A stretch of DNA of 61,479 nucleotides, taken from positions 1 through 61,479 of the forward strand of contig JABDJL010000017.1 of assembly GCA_013002505.1 (NCBI GenBank). The letters are read 5' to 3'. How positions within the stretch are numbered: position 1 is the first letter of the stretch; every line of letters begins with the position of its first letter. The DNA comes from Lysobacterales bacterium (GTDB taxonomy: Bacteria > Pseudomonadota > Gammaproteobacteria > Xanthomonadales > SZUA-36). A program made the translations under genes and the position numbers. The notes under the pieces were generated by a model. That model worked only from the letters and a program-made list of their open reading frames with translations. It ran no database searches and had not been told where the DNA came from. Positions 42,747-51,568 of this stretch are shown here, one piece after another.

Positions 42747-44735
42747 TCAACCTGCGGTGGCCTTCCATTCTTCAACGTTGGTGGTGCTGGGAACCGCGCG
42801 CAGGGACCTCTCCGGAATGACTTCCCGCAACACGCCGACCATGTGCGTTGGGTTCCCTGCTTCGTCAAACATCAAGCCTCCAGCAGAATGCAGCAAGCGC
42901 GTGGTGGCGTCCGGCCAACATACCCGAAACTCCATGTCAAAAGGCACGCCGGCCAGGAGGCTATTCCTGAAGGCGGCTTTAATCGTAGGCCTGTCATCGG
43001 GGTGAATCAGCCTGATAAAACTCTCGAATTCGGCAGCCTCACTATGCGGCAGCCCGAGGTTTACCTGCACGTTCCCCGACCACTTTATTTCGCCGGTATC
43101 TATGATCCAGTCCCATGTCGCCATGTTGGCATAATTCAGGCTCGCCACCATGCGTTGGTTGTTTAACTCCCGGTTTATCGAGGCTACTTTTTGCTCATGG
43201 ATATCCACCCAGCAACCTACCAGCAGGCCGGGCCTGCCGCTTTCATCGCAAATGACATGGCGCGAGTCGGAAATCCAGCGATAACTTCCGTCGGGCGACT
43301 TGATCCTGTATTCAATCGTCTCCTTGAGCTTGTCGCGCAACAGCCAGCAATCCGCGCCAAAGCGATCGACATCATGCGGATGGACCAGGCCCGCCCAGAA
43401 TTCGGCAGTGGACGAGATTGACTCGGCAGAGTAGCCCAATAATTTCTTTGAATTGGGGCTGACATATACGAACGGCAGACCGTGGCTTACTTTACGCGTG
43501 TAGACCGTGCCTGGACTGACAGAAAGCAGTAACTCGAGTTTCTTTTCCAAACCTTTCAATTTCGATTCTGCTTGCTTGAGTGCGCTGTTCGGGCGAATCA
43601 CCGCGACAAACTCCAGGCCACTTCGGCGGCTAAGGGGTGATATGGCCAGCTCCGCGGAGAATTCTGTTCCGTCTGCCTTGCTAAATACCAGGTCATGCGG
43701 CCGATTGATTAGACTGCCCAACCCCGGGCCTGATGAGCTGATCTGCGACTTGTAGGTTTTCAAAATACGCAATGGCAGCAGGTTAAGACAATTCTCACCG
43801 ACAATCCTGACCGCGGGGTAGCCGAACATGTCTATGGCCGCTTGGTTCAGGCTTTTGATGGTACCAAAGCTGTCAGTTGTGATGACGCCCAGCGAGGAAT
43901 CCTCGAGGGCTGTCAGGGTTTCAGTCATACCTGATTCGACCATTTCTGTTATGGCAAATTGGTGACCCAGCCTGACTGCGAGGTACAACAACAGCGAAAA
44001 CGCCAGCACCGAGATGGCCACGACCCAGCTGGCCAAGCCCGGATCCTGTGTAAATCCGTAAACCGGCGTCCAGTCACTGTCTGACGGAAAAAAGTGAACT
44101 GACGACATGGCAATTTGTTGAACAGCCAGTGCCGCACTGCTGAAAATCAGCGAACAAAACAGCAGACCCGCCATCGAGGGCAGACGTTTACCCATGCTTG
44201 ACTGACAATGCCACCAGACCTGCAGTACCAGACCTGACAGTACAACCGCCGCAATCAGGGTAAGCACGCACCAGGACAGCGCGAGTTTTATTTCGGCATT
44301 AGGATGCAATGCAAAAATACCCGCGTACTGCATCACGCTCATGGCAAGACCCAGGATTCCATAAATGGCCCAGCGCCTGGTCAAGCTGAGCTCAGACCCT
44401 GATGTGACGCGCAACAGCAGGCCGGCGCCCACGACCGCCGGAACCAGGTACAGCAATGCGTACTCCGGATACAGGTTCGTTTCGACCGGCAACGAGAGGG
44501 CCAACAAGCCAATAAAGTACAGCAACCAGATACCTGCGCCCATGACCAGCGCGCCGGCCATCCACCAGGCATGCGCAAGCCAAGGAAGAAGTTTTCTGAC
44601 CCGGTACATGTGATGTGAAATTCTCAGCGCCAGGTAGATTGTCAGGGTAGCGACAATCAGTGATAGCAGGATGATTTGCAGATCAAATTGACCCTTATAG
44701 GCAGAACTCAGGTTTGCAAACTTCTCCAAAAACAT
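42747..44735 (-). CDS. Degenerate MHYT-like membrane sensor with three PAS domains and no output domain
   Basis: The start at 44735 is backed by GGGAGGGGAAC. The 662-residue protein has seven or so helices in the first 260 residues in the layout of the MHYT sensor domain, with three repeats around residues 71-80 (LLYFIGLLAL), 135-142 (MQYAGIFA) and 206-213 (QQIAMSSV). In true MHYT domains each repeat carries a Met-His metal pair; here every one of the three His is replaced (Tyr/Gln/Gln). Three PAS domains follow (starting about 275, 405, 530). Unlike classical MHYT proteins there is no GGDEF, EAL or kinase domain; the protein ends after PAS 3. Probably a sensor that signals by protein contact. 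Confidence 0.75.
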   Translation of the reverse strand: MFLEKFANLSSAYKGQFDLQIILLSLIVATLTIYLALRISHHMYRVRKLLPWLAHAWWMAGALVMGAGIWLLYFIGLLALSLPVETNLYPEYALLYLVPAVVGAGLLLRVTSGSELSLTRRWAIYGILGLAMSVMQYAGIFALHPNAEIKLALSWCVLTLIAAVVLSGLVLQVWWHCQSSMGKRLPSMAGLLFCSLIFSSAALAVQQIAMSSVHFFPSDSDWTPVYGFTQDPGLASWVVAISVLAFSLLLYLAVRLGHQFAITEMVESGMTETLTALEDSSLGVITTDSFGTIKSLNQAAIDMFGYPAVRIVGENCLNLLPLRILKTYKSQISSSGPGLGSLINRPHDLVFSKADGTEFSAELAISPLSRRSGLEFVAVIRPNSALKQAESKLKGLEKKLELLLSVSPGTVYTRKVSHGLPFVYVSPNSKKLLGYSAESISSTAEFWAGLVHPHDVDRFGADCWLLRDKLKETIEYRIKSPDGSYRWISDSRHVICDESGRPGLLVGCWVDIHEQKVASINRELNNQRMVASLNYANMATWDWIIDTGEIKWSGNVQVNLGLPHSEAAEFESFIRLIHPDDRPTIKAAFRNSLLAGVPFDMEFRVCWPDATTRLLHSAGGLMFDEAGNPTHMVGVLREVIPERSLRAVPSTTNVEEWKATAG

Positions 44736-44868
44736 GTTCCCCTCCCTGGCAAACATGAACTGAGCAACCTTAAGGTATTGCTCAATTACACCCCTAGAAC
44801 CGCATTGACGGCATCAATCATTCCTGATGGCAGCGCCGATCCATGCTTTCCATGTTCGTTGAATTGTC

Positions 44869-44934
44869 ATTTTGAATGTTGGGTGTGCGACAAACTAGGT
44901 TATTAATGACAGTTCTGACTGGTAAAATTGACAG
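44869..44934 (-). promoter_or_regulatory. Two CTGTCA-type elements upstream of the MHYT-like gene
   Basis: Reading the minus strand, CTGTCAATTTTACCAG (44934-44919) and the half-degenerate CTGTCATTAATAACCT (44912-44897) lie 6 bp apart. CAAAAT (44874-44869) is 22 bp beyond the second element, the same spacing as at other sites. The start of the MHYT gene is about 130 bases further on. The elements match the shared consensus less well than the others. Confidence 0.45.
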
Positions 44935-44980
44935 TTCCCCGATTGGACACGGGACGCGGTCAATGCAGTTTCGGCTGCCG

Positions 44981-45250
44981 TCAGGCCGTAAACAGGAACA
45001 GTTCCTTGACAAACACCAGCAGCCACCACGATGAGTAGACTGCAAGGGGGATCGCAACCACCCAGGTCAATATCCATCGGCAGCGGAGCAATCTTTCCTT
45101 TCTCTCGTTGACCAGGAACGCCCTGATACGCCGCTTCTTCCTGGGCACAATCCACACACCACCAGGCGGCCCCCGGTATTGGTCAGACCAGTCAAAGTCA
45201 TCTTCCCTGGGGATTCGCTTGAGTTCAGAGAGGTCTGTTTTCTGATTCAT
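44981..45250 (-). CDS. Small membrane protein of unknown function
   Basis: The start at 45250 gives 89 residues: a charged N-terminal half (SELKRIPREDDFDWSDQYRG) with a basic stretch (PRKKRRIRAF) and one C-terminal transmembrane helix (about residues 61-85, rich in Trp/Leu/Val). The positive-inside rule puts the N-terminus in the cytoplasm. It lies 40 bp after pilE and is likely the last gene of the minor pilin run. I recognise no family. A helper of pilus assembly is possible but only by location. Confidence 0.55.
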   Translation of the reverse strand: MNQKTDLSELKRIPREDDFDWSDQYRGPPGGVWIVPRKKRRIRAFLVNERKERLLRCRWILTWVVAIPLAVYSSWWLLVFVKELFLFTA

Positions 45251-45290
45251 CCTGTACGGTTTCCGCTTGTGTGAACTAAATTCCGCAAGA

Positions 45291-45680
45291 TCAGTGGCTC
45301 CAGCAAACTTCGTGCCCGGACGGGCCGGTAGCGCCAACCTGGTTGAGGGTGATCACTGAGCAGCTAATCCCGTCCTCCTTGTCACTCGCCTGGCTACCTT
45401 GAGCCGTGGCTGTGAGCGTATACGTGGAGGCGGTCGCAGTCATGGAGTAAACGTAATAGGTGTCTGCCAGCGGCGTGACACCCAGGTTGTAAGACGGGTT
45501 GTCCGCGCGCCACATGGCTTGCCGGTTTGCCCACTCAAGCAGCTTGGATACGGCCTCTGCCCGGTTGGACTTTCGGATAAAGCTTTTATACGAGGGCACG
45601 CCAAGGCCAAGCAGCGTAGCCATCAATGACACCACGATCAGCATTTCCATCAGTGAATATCCGCGGTCAGATTTTTTCAT
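45291..45680 (-). CDS. pilE: Type IV pilin-like protein (PilE type)
   Basis: The start at 45680 follows AGGTGAGC. The 129-residue protein has the class III signal: short basic leader MKKSDRG, then YSLMEMLIVVSLMATLLGLG with Glu5 retained (processing after Gly7). A C-terminal Cys pair (ISCSVITL and EVCWSH) can form the D-region loop. Position last among pilins matches PilE of the fimT-pilVWX-pilE minor pilin sets. It follows the large PilV-like gene by 54 bp. Confidence 0.88.
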   Translation of the reverse strand: MKKSDRGYSLMEMLIVVSLMATLLGLGVPSYKSFIRKSNRAEAVSKLLEWANRQAMWRADNPSYNLGVTPLADTYYVYSMTATASTYTLTATAQGSQASDKEDGISCSVITLNQVGATGPSGHEVCWSH

Positions 45681-45734
45681 GCGCTCACCTGTTATGTTGA
45701 CGGCCAACGGGCCGTGCAGGGCTTATGGAATCGT

Positions 45735-47888
45735 TCACGGGCAGCTACTCGATTGTTTTACGATGGTCAGGTTGATGGTGGTATCTTCAGACAATCCACT
45801 GAAGGTCATGACCGTGACTTCACCCGGGATGCCCAGGTCGGGGTCCGCCATGACGCCATCGTCAAATACCTGCAAGCTGACATAGGCAGCATTATCGGTA
45901 CACACTTTCCGGTTCAACACCGTCACACTGTTGCCGGTCACTTTAAGGGCGTTGTAGTCCTTGACGGTCACGGTGCCACTGGCCGCCCCGCCGGAAAGCG
46001 CCAGGTCACAAACATATGCCTTCTGGGTGGAATTTCCGTCCACTATGGAAACAATTTCACAGTTGACGGCCGGCGGATCCTGGCTGACACGAACTGTTTC
46101 CACGTTGATCTGGTTCGCACCGGCATTGATGTCTCCGAGCACCAGAATGCCGGCGGCAGGCGGCGTTCCGCCAATATCCACCAAAACGGGATAATCCTCC
46201 GATTCTTCCGTCTCGTCGTCCGGGTCAATCGGGTTGGTATCGGTCAGGCCGGTATTGGAAGTTTCGATATCAGCGGTCACGTCCGTCGCCACGCTAAAAT
46301 GATCCTGGGACAACGAGACCGCGCCCCGGCTGAAGCTGTTCGAGGTGATGTCGCTGATCGGTGAATTGGTCACGGTAATTGCGCTCGACCCTTTGCTCCA
46401 GTTCGCAAGAGACGTGGTGTCAATGTCGAAAAATGGCAGAATCTCGAGCCATGGCGGATCTTTCAGGGTATTGCAATGGTCTTCGAACGGACCCGAGCCC
46501 CCGGCCTGCAGACACTTGATTTTCGCCAGCAGTTCATCTGTCAGGTAATCCACGTAAATACCGCGTGACATGGCTTGCTTGGTCACCCCGGCGTTGCCGA
46601 AGAACATGCCTGGTGCACTGGAACTGTAACTGCCGTCCGGTACAACGCCCGGGTAGGTTTCGGCATCAACTCCATTCATGAAACTTCCTACGAAGTTGAC
46701 CACCGAGCTGCTGTAGCTGGAATTGAAGTTGCTCGGAAAACTTGCAGAAACCACGTCCAGGTTTTCCAATGCCATGTCCGTCGTTAACCTGAAAAACCCG
46801 TCTTTCCTGATGTATCGACAGGCTTCCAGGTATTCATCGCCTTCAACCGCCAGCTCCTTGATGCCGTTGACGAGGCCGTAATGCGCATGATCGCCATAGA
46901 AATTGAAGCTGCCTGCGTCGCCGCTGAATGCCGGCCTGAACGGGTCATATGAATCCTCGGCAGAACTGCTGTCGTGGTGATCCCTGCAGCACATCTCGCA
47001 GGCAGCGGGCTGGCCCGCCTCGTCTGCAGAAACGCTCCCGGTTCGTTTACTGACCAATTCACCCAGAACGTACTCTTTTCCGTCCCAGACGGTCGGCTCC
47101 CGCCCTGTGCCGAGGCCCGAATTCAGCGTGCAGATGCAGTTGACTACCTTGAACTCTTCACGGCGCTGCAAATAAGCGTCGTCTTGAGACTGCAGGTAGG
47201 TGATGACATCAAATGATGTGATGACATTGACACCCTGGTTGACAATTTTGGGTTCCGGCGTGGTGGCACCCTTGAGTTTGTCATTGCCTATGGCCAACTC
47301 CACCACGCCGGGAAAATTCTGTGGGTTGAAAGTCGTCCGGGGTGGCAGATTGGAATCGACCCTGGCCATGATTCGCCCGGTGTTGAATATTGAAGTTGCG
47401 TCAATAACGTCCTGCAGTTCGAAATTGTGCGACGCGCCCTCGCCATCGGTCCAGCCGACATGTACCGTGACCATTTTCAAATCTGGTCTTACGCGGCCGC
47501 TGTTGCTCGAATATGGCTCGGTGCTGCCGTCGGCGTTCTGCGTGTAACCCGTAATCGTCCACGTAACATCGAGTTGCAAATTGCCCACTGTCACCGTGTT
47601 GGCCGATTCGCAGGATTCCAGGTCATCGAACCCTACCTGCAACACCGAGCACGCCGCGGCGCCCGTGTCGCCCATGGTGAAAAAGGAGTGCATGGTTTCG
47701 ATTTGCTGTTCCGCGACATTCATGGCGATCGTTCTTTGCTTGGCCACGGTGCTGTAGTTGGTGAGTTTTCCTTGCAGATTAGCCAACGCAGCCAGGCCAA
47801 TTGAGATGATCAGTACACTGATCATGACTTCGAGCAAGGTGAAGCCTGGTGCTGAACCTTGAGGATGATCAATCTGTAGGCTCTTCAT
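45735..47888 (-). CDS. pilV: Enlarged PilV-like minor pilin
   Basis: The N-terminus (GFTLLEVMISVLIISIGLAA after an unusually long 15-residue leader ending in Gly) is that of a PilV pre-pilin. PilV proteins are normally some 150-250 residues; this one has 717. The extra 500 residues contain a Cys-rich module (AACEMCCRDHHDSSSAE, about residues 292-308), Ser/Thr-rich beta segments, an acidic Asp/Glu linker (DPDDETEESED) and a late beta-domain. This is a candidate pilus-tip adhesin. No pilY1 gene is present in the operon, so this domain may take its place. Start 10 bp after the pilX stop. Confidence 0.85.
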   Translation of the reverse strand: MKSLQIDHPQGSAPGFTLLEVMISVLIISIGLAALANLQGKLTNYSTVAKQRTIAMNVAEQQIETMHSFFTMGDTGAAACSVLQVGFDDLESCESANTVTVGNLQLDVTWTITGYTQNADGSTEPYSSNSGRVRPDLKMVTVHVGWTDGEGASHNFELQDVIDATSIFNTGRIMARVDSNLPPRTTFNPQNFPGVVELAIGNDKLKGATTPEPKIVNQGVNVITSFDVITYLQSQDDAYLQRREEFKVVNCICTLNSGLGTGREPTVWDGKEYVLGELVSKRTGSVSADEAGQPAACEMCCRDHHDSSSAEDSYDPFRPAFSGDAGSFNFYGDHAHYGLVNGIKELAVEGDEYLEACRYIRKDGFFRLTTDMALENLDVVSASFPSNFNSSYSSSVVNFVGSFMNGVDAETYPGVVPDGSYSSSAPGMFFGNAGVTKQAMSRGIYVDYLTDELLAKIKCLQAGGSGPFEDHCNTLKDPPWLEILPFFDIDTTSLANWSKGSSAITVTNSPISDITSNSFSRGAVSLSQDHFSVATDVTADIETSNTGLTDTNPIDPDDETEESEDYPVLVDIGGTPPAAGILVLGDINAGANQINVETVRVSQDPPAVNCEIVSIVDGNSTQKAYVCDLALSGGAASGTVTVKDYNALKVTGNSVTVLNRKVCTDNAAYVSLQVFDDGVMADPDLGIPGEVTVMTFSGLSEDTTINLTIVKQSSSCP

Positions 47889-47898
47889 GGCGGCCGAT

Positions 47899-49467
47899 TC
47901 AGTTGAACGTGGACTGGTCAGACCAACTGCCGGCCAGGTTTCCGAGGATGATCAGCGGGTGTATCTTGCTGACGATGTCTTCAATGTAGACCACCGTGAA
48001 GCCACCATTAAAGATGGCGGCGCCCGGGTCGGTCATCACGGCCCCGTAAACGACGGGACCACCATTTAGAGAAGCCGGAATACTGTCAATCCCCTGTTCG
48101 CTGGCCGGGACGGTGGGGTCGGTAATAACCAGCACACCATAGAAAATCGAGTTTGAATTGAGCTTGACACCCTTGGCAGTGACCAGGGCCACCGGGCCCG
48201 TCGCCGAACCGACTTCCTTGCCCGACAGGTCGCAGTAGTTATCTGCCCAGACCAGCCCCGTCCAACTCGTATCCGCATCGCCGCAGTCCGTAACTACCAG
48301 GTCGGCGGCATCACGTACCAGTTGGTATTCGGTCCTGGCCACGCCGAAGTAATATTCAAATATGTCTTCCGGGTACAAAGGGTCTTCATCCACAACGTCG
48401 AAGAACTTGCGCGCAGGTTCCGTGCTCTGGGTGTGCGTCAGGGCACCCTGGTCTTCCTTGTCGGGGCATACACAGCTGTCGCAGGTGTTGTATTGAACAC
48501 CCTGGCTGTCTGTCCAGGCTCGCCAGGCCGATGGATTCTTGGTGTCCAGAAACTCCTCGATTTCGCAGGTGGCGACACTGCCGCTGCCCGATTCCTCGAT
48601 GAATACGTAGTTCCTGGACCAGATGGAAGTCGGTACCCCGACCCCGCCGGCATTCGGATTCACGACCACGTTGACGCTTCCATTCGGGGCGACCTGGTTA
48701 TACGTCATGATCGGCACGCTCGGCGGACCGCCACCTGGCTCAACGTTTGCAAGTGTCTGGGTAATGATGGTCTGTGCACTGCCATCGTCCGAGATGCCCG
48801 TCGAAACCAACCTGATTGCGAAATGAATTCCGGAAGGTGTGCCCGAGGCGTCACACTTGGCATAGGTATTCGGGTTTCCAGCCTCGAAAAAGTCCTGGTC
48901 GTAGTCCATGACGCACAGCAGGGCCTGGACCCGGTAATCGGTACTGTCTATTTGAACAGGAGGGTCTGAGTTATCGTACTTTCTGACCAATGAGGATATG
49001 GGCAGGAAGGTGTTGAGGGTTTCGGCGTCCGGATCCTCAACGTAATAGAACACGTTCTCACGACTGAAGCCGTCCGCTCTTCCGTCTGCAGCCAGGGAAG
49101 CCGCGGAGCATGGCAGTGTGACGTCATCGGCAGTACAGGGCAGCCAGTGCCTGTCCGACCCCGCGCCCTGCAACCAGCCGCCCGTGTCAGCAGAGCTGAT
49201 ATTGCGCAAATTTCGGGAGAAAAAGCGCATGGCGTGGCTCAGACCTGCTTCGGCAGCGTGTTGCGCCAGCTTTGCCCTGCGGTCATTGGCTGAGATGGCC
49301 TGCTCCACTGCAGTCATACGTGCATTGAAGAACAGCATGAGCGTCATCATGATCAGGATCATCATCACCAGCAGCAATGCAGCTCCCCTGGATTTCCGAG
49401 CTCCGGGTGCTGCAGCCGGGATGGTGCATTTTGTGCTGTTGGTCACTGGTGATTCCTGCTGATTCAA
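47899..49467 (-). CDS. pilX: Enlarged PilX-like minor pilin
   Basis: The 522-residue protein starts with RGAALLLVMMILIMMTLMLFF, a PilX-type hydrophobic segment without Glu5, after a long 26-residue leader. PilX is usually near 170-200 residues. The remaining part has a Cys-rich stretch (EYNTCDSCVCPDKED-like: QYNTCDSCVCPDKED, about residue 335) and a beta-rich C-terminal region. The start overlaps pilW by 4 bp (ATGA). Together with PilV it makes the tip complex of this system unusually large. Confidence 0.85.
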   Translation of the reverse strand: MNQQESPVTNSTKCTIPAAAPGARKSRGAALLLVMMILIMMTLMLFFNARMTAVEQAISANDRRAKLAQHAAEAGLSHAMRFFSRNLRNISSADTGGWLQGAGSDRHWLPCTADDVTLPCSAASLAADGRADGFSRENVFYYVEDPDAETLNTFLPISSLVRKYDNSDPPVQIDSTDYRVQALLCVMDYDQDFFEAGNPNTYAKCDASGTPSGIHFAIRLVSTGISDDGSAQTIITQTLANVEPGGGPPSVPIMTYNQVAPNGSVNVVVNPNAGGVGVPTSIWSRNYVFIEESGSGSVATCEIEEFLDTKNPSAWRAWTDSQGVQYNTCDSCVCPDKEDQGALTHTQSTEPARKFFDVVDEDPLYPEDIFEYYFGVARTEYQLVRDAADLVVTDCGDADTSWTGLVWADNYCDLSGKEVGSATGPVALVTAKGVKLNSNSIFYGVLVITDPTVPASEQGIDSIPASLNGGPVVYGAVMTDPGAAIFNGGFTVVYIEDIVSKIHPLIILGNLAGSWSDQSTFN

Positions 49468-50147
49468 ATCCTCAAATATTGGTTCCTGAGTTGCACGGCG
49501 TTGCTCACTGTCCGGGTCGTGCCGGTGTCGGATCGCAGGTTGCCGCTGATGATGATGCTGACCTGCTCCAGTCCGACCTGGACCGTGTTGCCGGAAGCGA
49601 GATTTTCCGCGATGTCAGTCAGTTGATCCTGGTGTTCAAACTGCAGGGCCGATATGTTGGTCAGTTGAGGATCGGAAACGTCTACCCAGCCACTGTCATC
49701 AGCCGCAGTGGCGCAAGAGGCGGTCATACCGAAGTGGGCTGAAACCCTCCCCACGCCCGCAATCACGCGAAGCCGGTAAACAGCGTTCTTTTCATTGCCA
49801 TCCAGGTCCTGGTAACGCACGGCCAGGCAGTCGGCCCGCTCATTGGCATCGAGCGTGCCCATGGTGATCCCACTGGTGATGGACTGGGTCGTCAGGAATC
49901 CTGCCAGCGCATCATCGTTGTACCCGGAGCGGCGAATATCCCTGGATATCAGTTGCATTGATGAACGCAGTTCCTGGGTCAGCTGTATCATGTGAATGGA
50001 CCAGCTGTTGGCCTGGAAAACACCTGCTGCCAGGTAAATGGTAATAAACGAAACAATTATCATGATGAGCATGGAAATCATCAGCTCGATCAGCGTAAAA
50101 CCGCGCGGTGTGTGCCGCGATATGTATCCAAATTGCTTTAGCTGCAT
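49464..50147 (-). CDS. pilW: PilW-like minor pilin
   Basis: The 227-residue protein has a leader ending RHTPRG and the segment FTLIELMISMLIMIIVSFI, with Glu5. The body contains SSMQLISRDIRRSGYN, typical of PilW/GspJ-like proteins that follow the N-terminal helix. It overlaps fimT by 10 bp and pilX by 4 bp, so translation of the set is coupled. Confidence 0.92.
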   Translation of the reverse strand: MQLKQFGYISRHTPRGFTLIELMISMLIMIIVSFITIYLAAGVFQANSWSIHMIQLTQELRSSMQLISRDIRRSGYNDDALAGFLTTQSITSGITMGTLDANERADCLAVRYQDLDGNEKNAVYRLRVIAGVGRVSAHFGMTASCATAADDSGWVDVSDPQLTNISALQFEHQDQLTDIAENLASGNTVQVGLEQVSIIISGNLRSDTGTTRTVSNAVQLRNQYLRI

Positions 50148-50692
50148 GTGACGTAGCCCACCAGCTTGTGGTCAGAGGGCGTGCACTTCCTCACGCTGCC
50201 CGTGGCGTTGACGGTGACATTGACGCTGTAATCGTGATTCACGTGCTTGACGTCTATGGAGACGGAGTCCGACGGATCTGCCAATATCCCCCTCACCGGA
50301 TCAAACGTCACGGATCCGTCCACAAAGCTGGCCTGAATCTCACTGAAGTCCTGGAATGTCTGGCTGGACAACAGTGCAGGTTGAGAGTCGATTGTGCACT
50401 GCGCCGGCGCATCCATGCAGTCGCAGGGTGCGTCCTTTCCCGACGCGGCGCCAATGCACCAGCTATTGCCATCGTCTTCCGATTTGAAGGATATGGTCAC
50501 GAATTCACTGCGCTTGATGGATTCCATCTTGATGTTTTCGAAAAACACGCTGACCATGTTTGACGCACCAGCCACTTTTCGTTTGCTGATGAATCCTGAA
50601 TAGGATGGAGCTGAGAGGCCCATCATGATGGCAACCACGGCAACGGAGGTGACCAGTTCAACAAATGTAACGCCGCGTTGTTTGAAGTTCAT
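50138..50692 (-). CDS. fimT: FimT/GspH-family pseudopilin
   Basis: The 184-residue protein has the short leader MNFKQRG and VTFVELVTSVAVVAIMMGLS, then the GspH/FimT sequence SYSGFISKRKVAGASNMVSVF and a strand-rich C-terminal domain with four Cys (CIGAASGKDAPCDC, CTIDSQ, KCTPSDH, VTCS). It is first in the minor pilin operon and serves as an initiator of the pilus tip. A palindromic regulatory site lies about 160 bp upstream. Confidence 0.9.
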   Translation of the reverse strand: MNFKQRGVTFVELVTSVAVVAIMMGLSAPSYSGFISKRKVAGASNMVSVFFENIKMESIKRSEFVTISFKSEDDGNSWCIGAASGKDAPCDCMDAPAQCTIDSQPALLSSQTFQDFSEIQASFVDGSVTFDPVRGILADPSDSVSIDVKHVNHDYSVNVTVNATGSVRKCTPSDHKLVGYVTCS

Positions 50693-50821
50693 TTTGAATA
50701 CAATTCCTTTTGTTTTTCGCCCAGTCCTTGGGAGATATTCGCGCCGGTTTCACGCACCGGCCTGGTTGGTCTTTCGGGTTATCGCTCGCAGCAAATTCCG
50801 CCGAAAGTTTCCTGTATTTGA

Positions 50822-50865
50822 ATTTGAACTTCTGCCTCGATCCCGGCAACTGTTAAATCTGCCAG
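50822..50865 (-). promoter_or_regulatory. Palindromic operator ahead of the minor pilin operon
   Basis: On the minus strand CTGGCAGATTTAACAG (50865-50850) differs from the CheY site by one base. TCAAAT (50827-50822) follows at 22 bp, 4 of 6 to the -10 consensus. The leader to fimT would be about 125 bases. On the plus strand TACATT (50890) could serve a divergent transcript. Confidence 0.55.
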
Positions 50866-51018
50866 ACTCTCGAGAAAATATTACCGATCTACATTTATAA
50901 GCAGGACACTTACAATGACCGGGCATGACATGCTCTGGGTATTGTGCTAAAAATGTGCGCGCCAACATCGTCCGCTGTATGCTTGCGGTGAAGATGATAA
51001 GAATCAAACTGGTCTGAG

Positions 51019-51285
51019 CGATTTTTTTCGCCGGCAAGCAATTTAAGCCGGATTCGGCTTAAGTTATATGGACTGGAAACTTGGCAGTTCGCCCGAACTA
51101 AGAGGTATCAGAAAATTTTAATTGAGTTCTTCAAACAGCTTGCTTGCACTCACGAATTCAAGCGTGACGCCACCTTTCGTCAAACGAGCAAGGACGACCA
51201 CAAGGTGCAGTGGATCTGTCCAAAATGCAAACTGAAGAAAGTCAGGTTCCGCTGGGATCCGCCAAAGGGCGCGCAACCGGAATAA
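51019..51285 (+). CDS. Small zinc-ribbon-like open frame without a clear start
   Basis: An open frame ends at TAA 51283-51285 and encodes EFFKQLACTHEFKRD followed by VQWICPKCKLKKVRFRWDPP. The CxxH ... CxxC arrangement with basic residues looks like a small zinc ribbon of the kind frequent in phage and accessory genes. There is no in-frame ATG, GTG or TTG with Shine-Dalgarno; ATT at 51121 is one option. A -1 shift would join it to a short ATG frame at 51068 that stops at 51121, so a frameshifted remnant is equally likely. Confidence 0.3.
   Translation, partial: RFFSPASNLSRIRLKLYGLETWQFARTKRYQKILIEFFKQLACTHEFKRDATFRQTSKDDHKVQWICPKCKLKKVRFRWDPPKGAQPE
51040..51065. repeat. Inverted repeat in the pilus intergenic region
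   Basis: AATTTAAGCCG and CGGCTTAAGTT pair over 11 positions (one G-U in RNA) around the 4-base loop GATT. There is no T-tract following it on the plus strand; on the minus strand an A/T run begins 10 bp beyond. It may be a terminator or protein-binding site. Confidence 0.45.
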
Positions 51286-51523
51286 CACCGCACCTGCGCT
51301 CCAGGCGCGGCTGCAGGCTCCCTACCACTGATTATTGCAATAAGCCTTTAAAACCTTTCCTCCCGGCAATCACGCGCATGTAACTGGGCCATGGCAAGAA
51401 GCCTCCCCCCGGGTGTGCCGACTGTGCCACGCCCATTTGCCCGATCCCCCGCCCTGCACTCCTGCTGAATGAGAATTTGCCGCCTCGAAGCGCATCGCCG
51501 CTGTGGGTCTGCGTAGGCGAAAC

Positions 51524-51568
51524 CTGTTAAATCTAGCAGCAGATATATCGTCGCAGCTGGCGTATAAA
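51524..51568 (+). promoter_or_regulatory. Palindrome-activated promoter for the PilT-type ATPase pair
   Basis: CTGTTAAATCTAGCAG (51524-51539), 23 bp, then TATAAA (51563-51568). Transcription would start near 51575, about 73 bases before the GTG codon at 51648. The spacing is identical to that at 34073 and 42452. Confidence 0.65.

Noticed and set aside
42635-42820. 61-codon plus-strand frame with AGGGAG upstream
   Set aside because: It runs 74 bp into the convergent MHYT-like gene, the translation matches no family, and the structured RNA reading explains the region better; kept only as an alternative.
51112-51121. Programmed -1 frameshift joining the frame at 51068 to the zinc-ribbon frame
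   Set aside because: The local A AAA TTT sequence does not meet the X XXY YYZ rule, and no downstream stimulatory structure is evident; an ordinary indel or non-canonical start is simpler.
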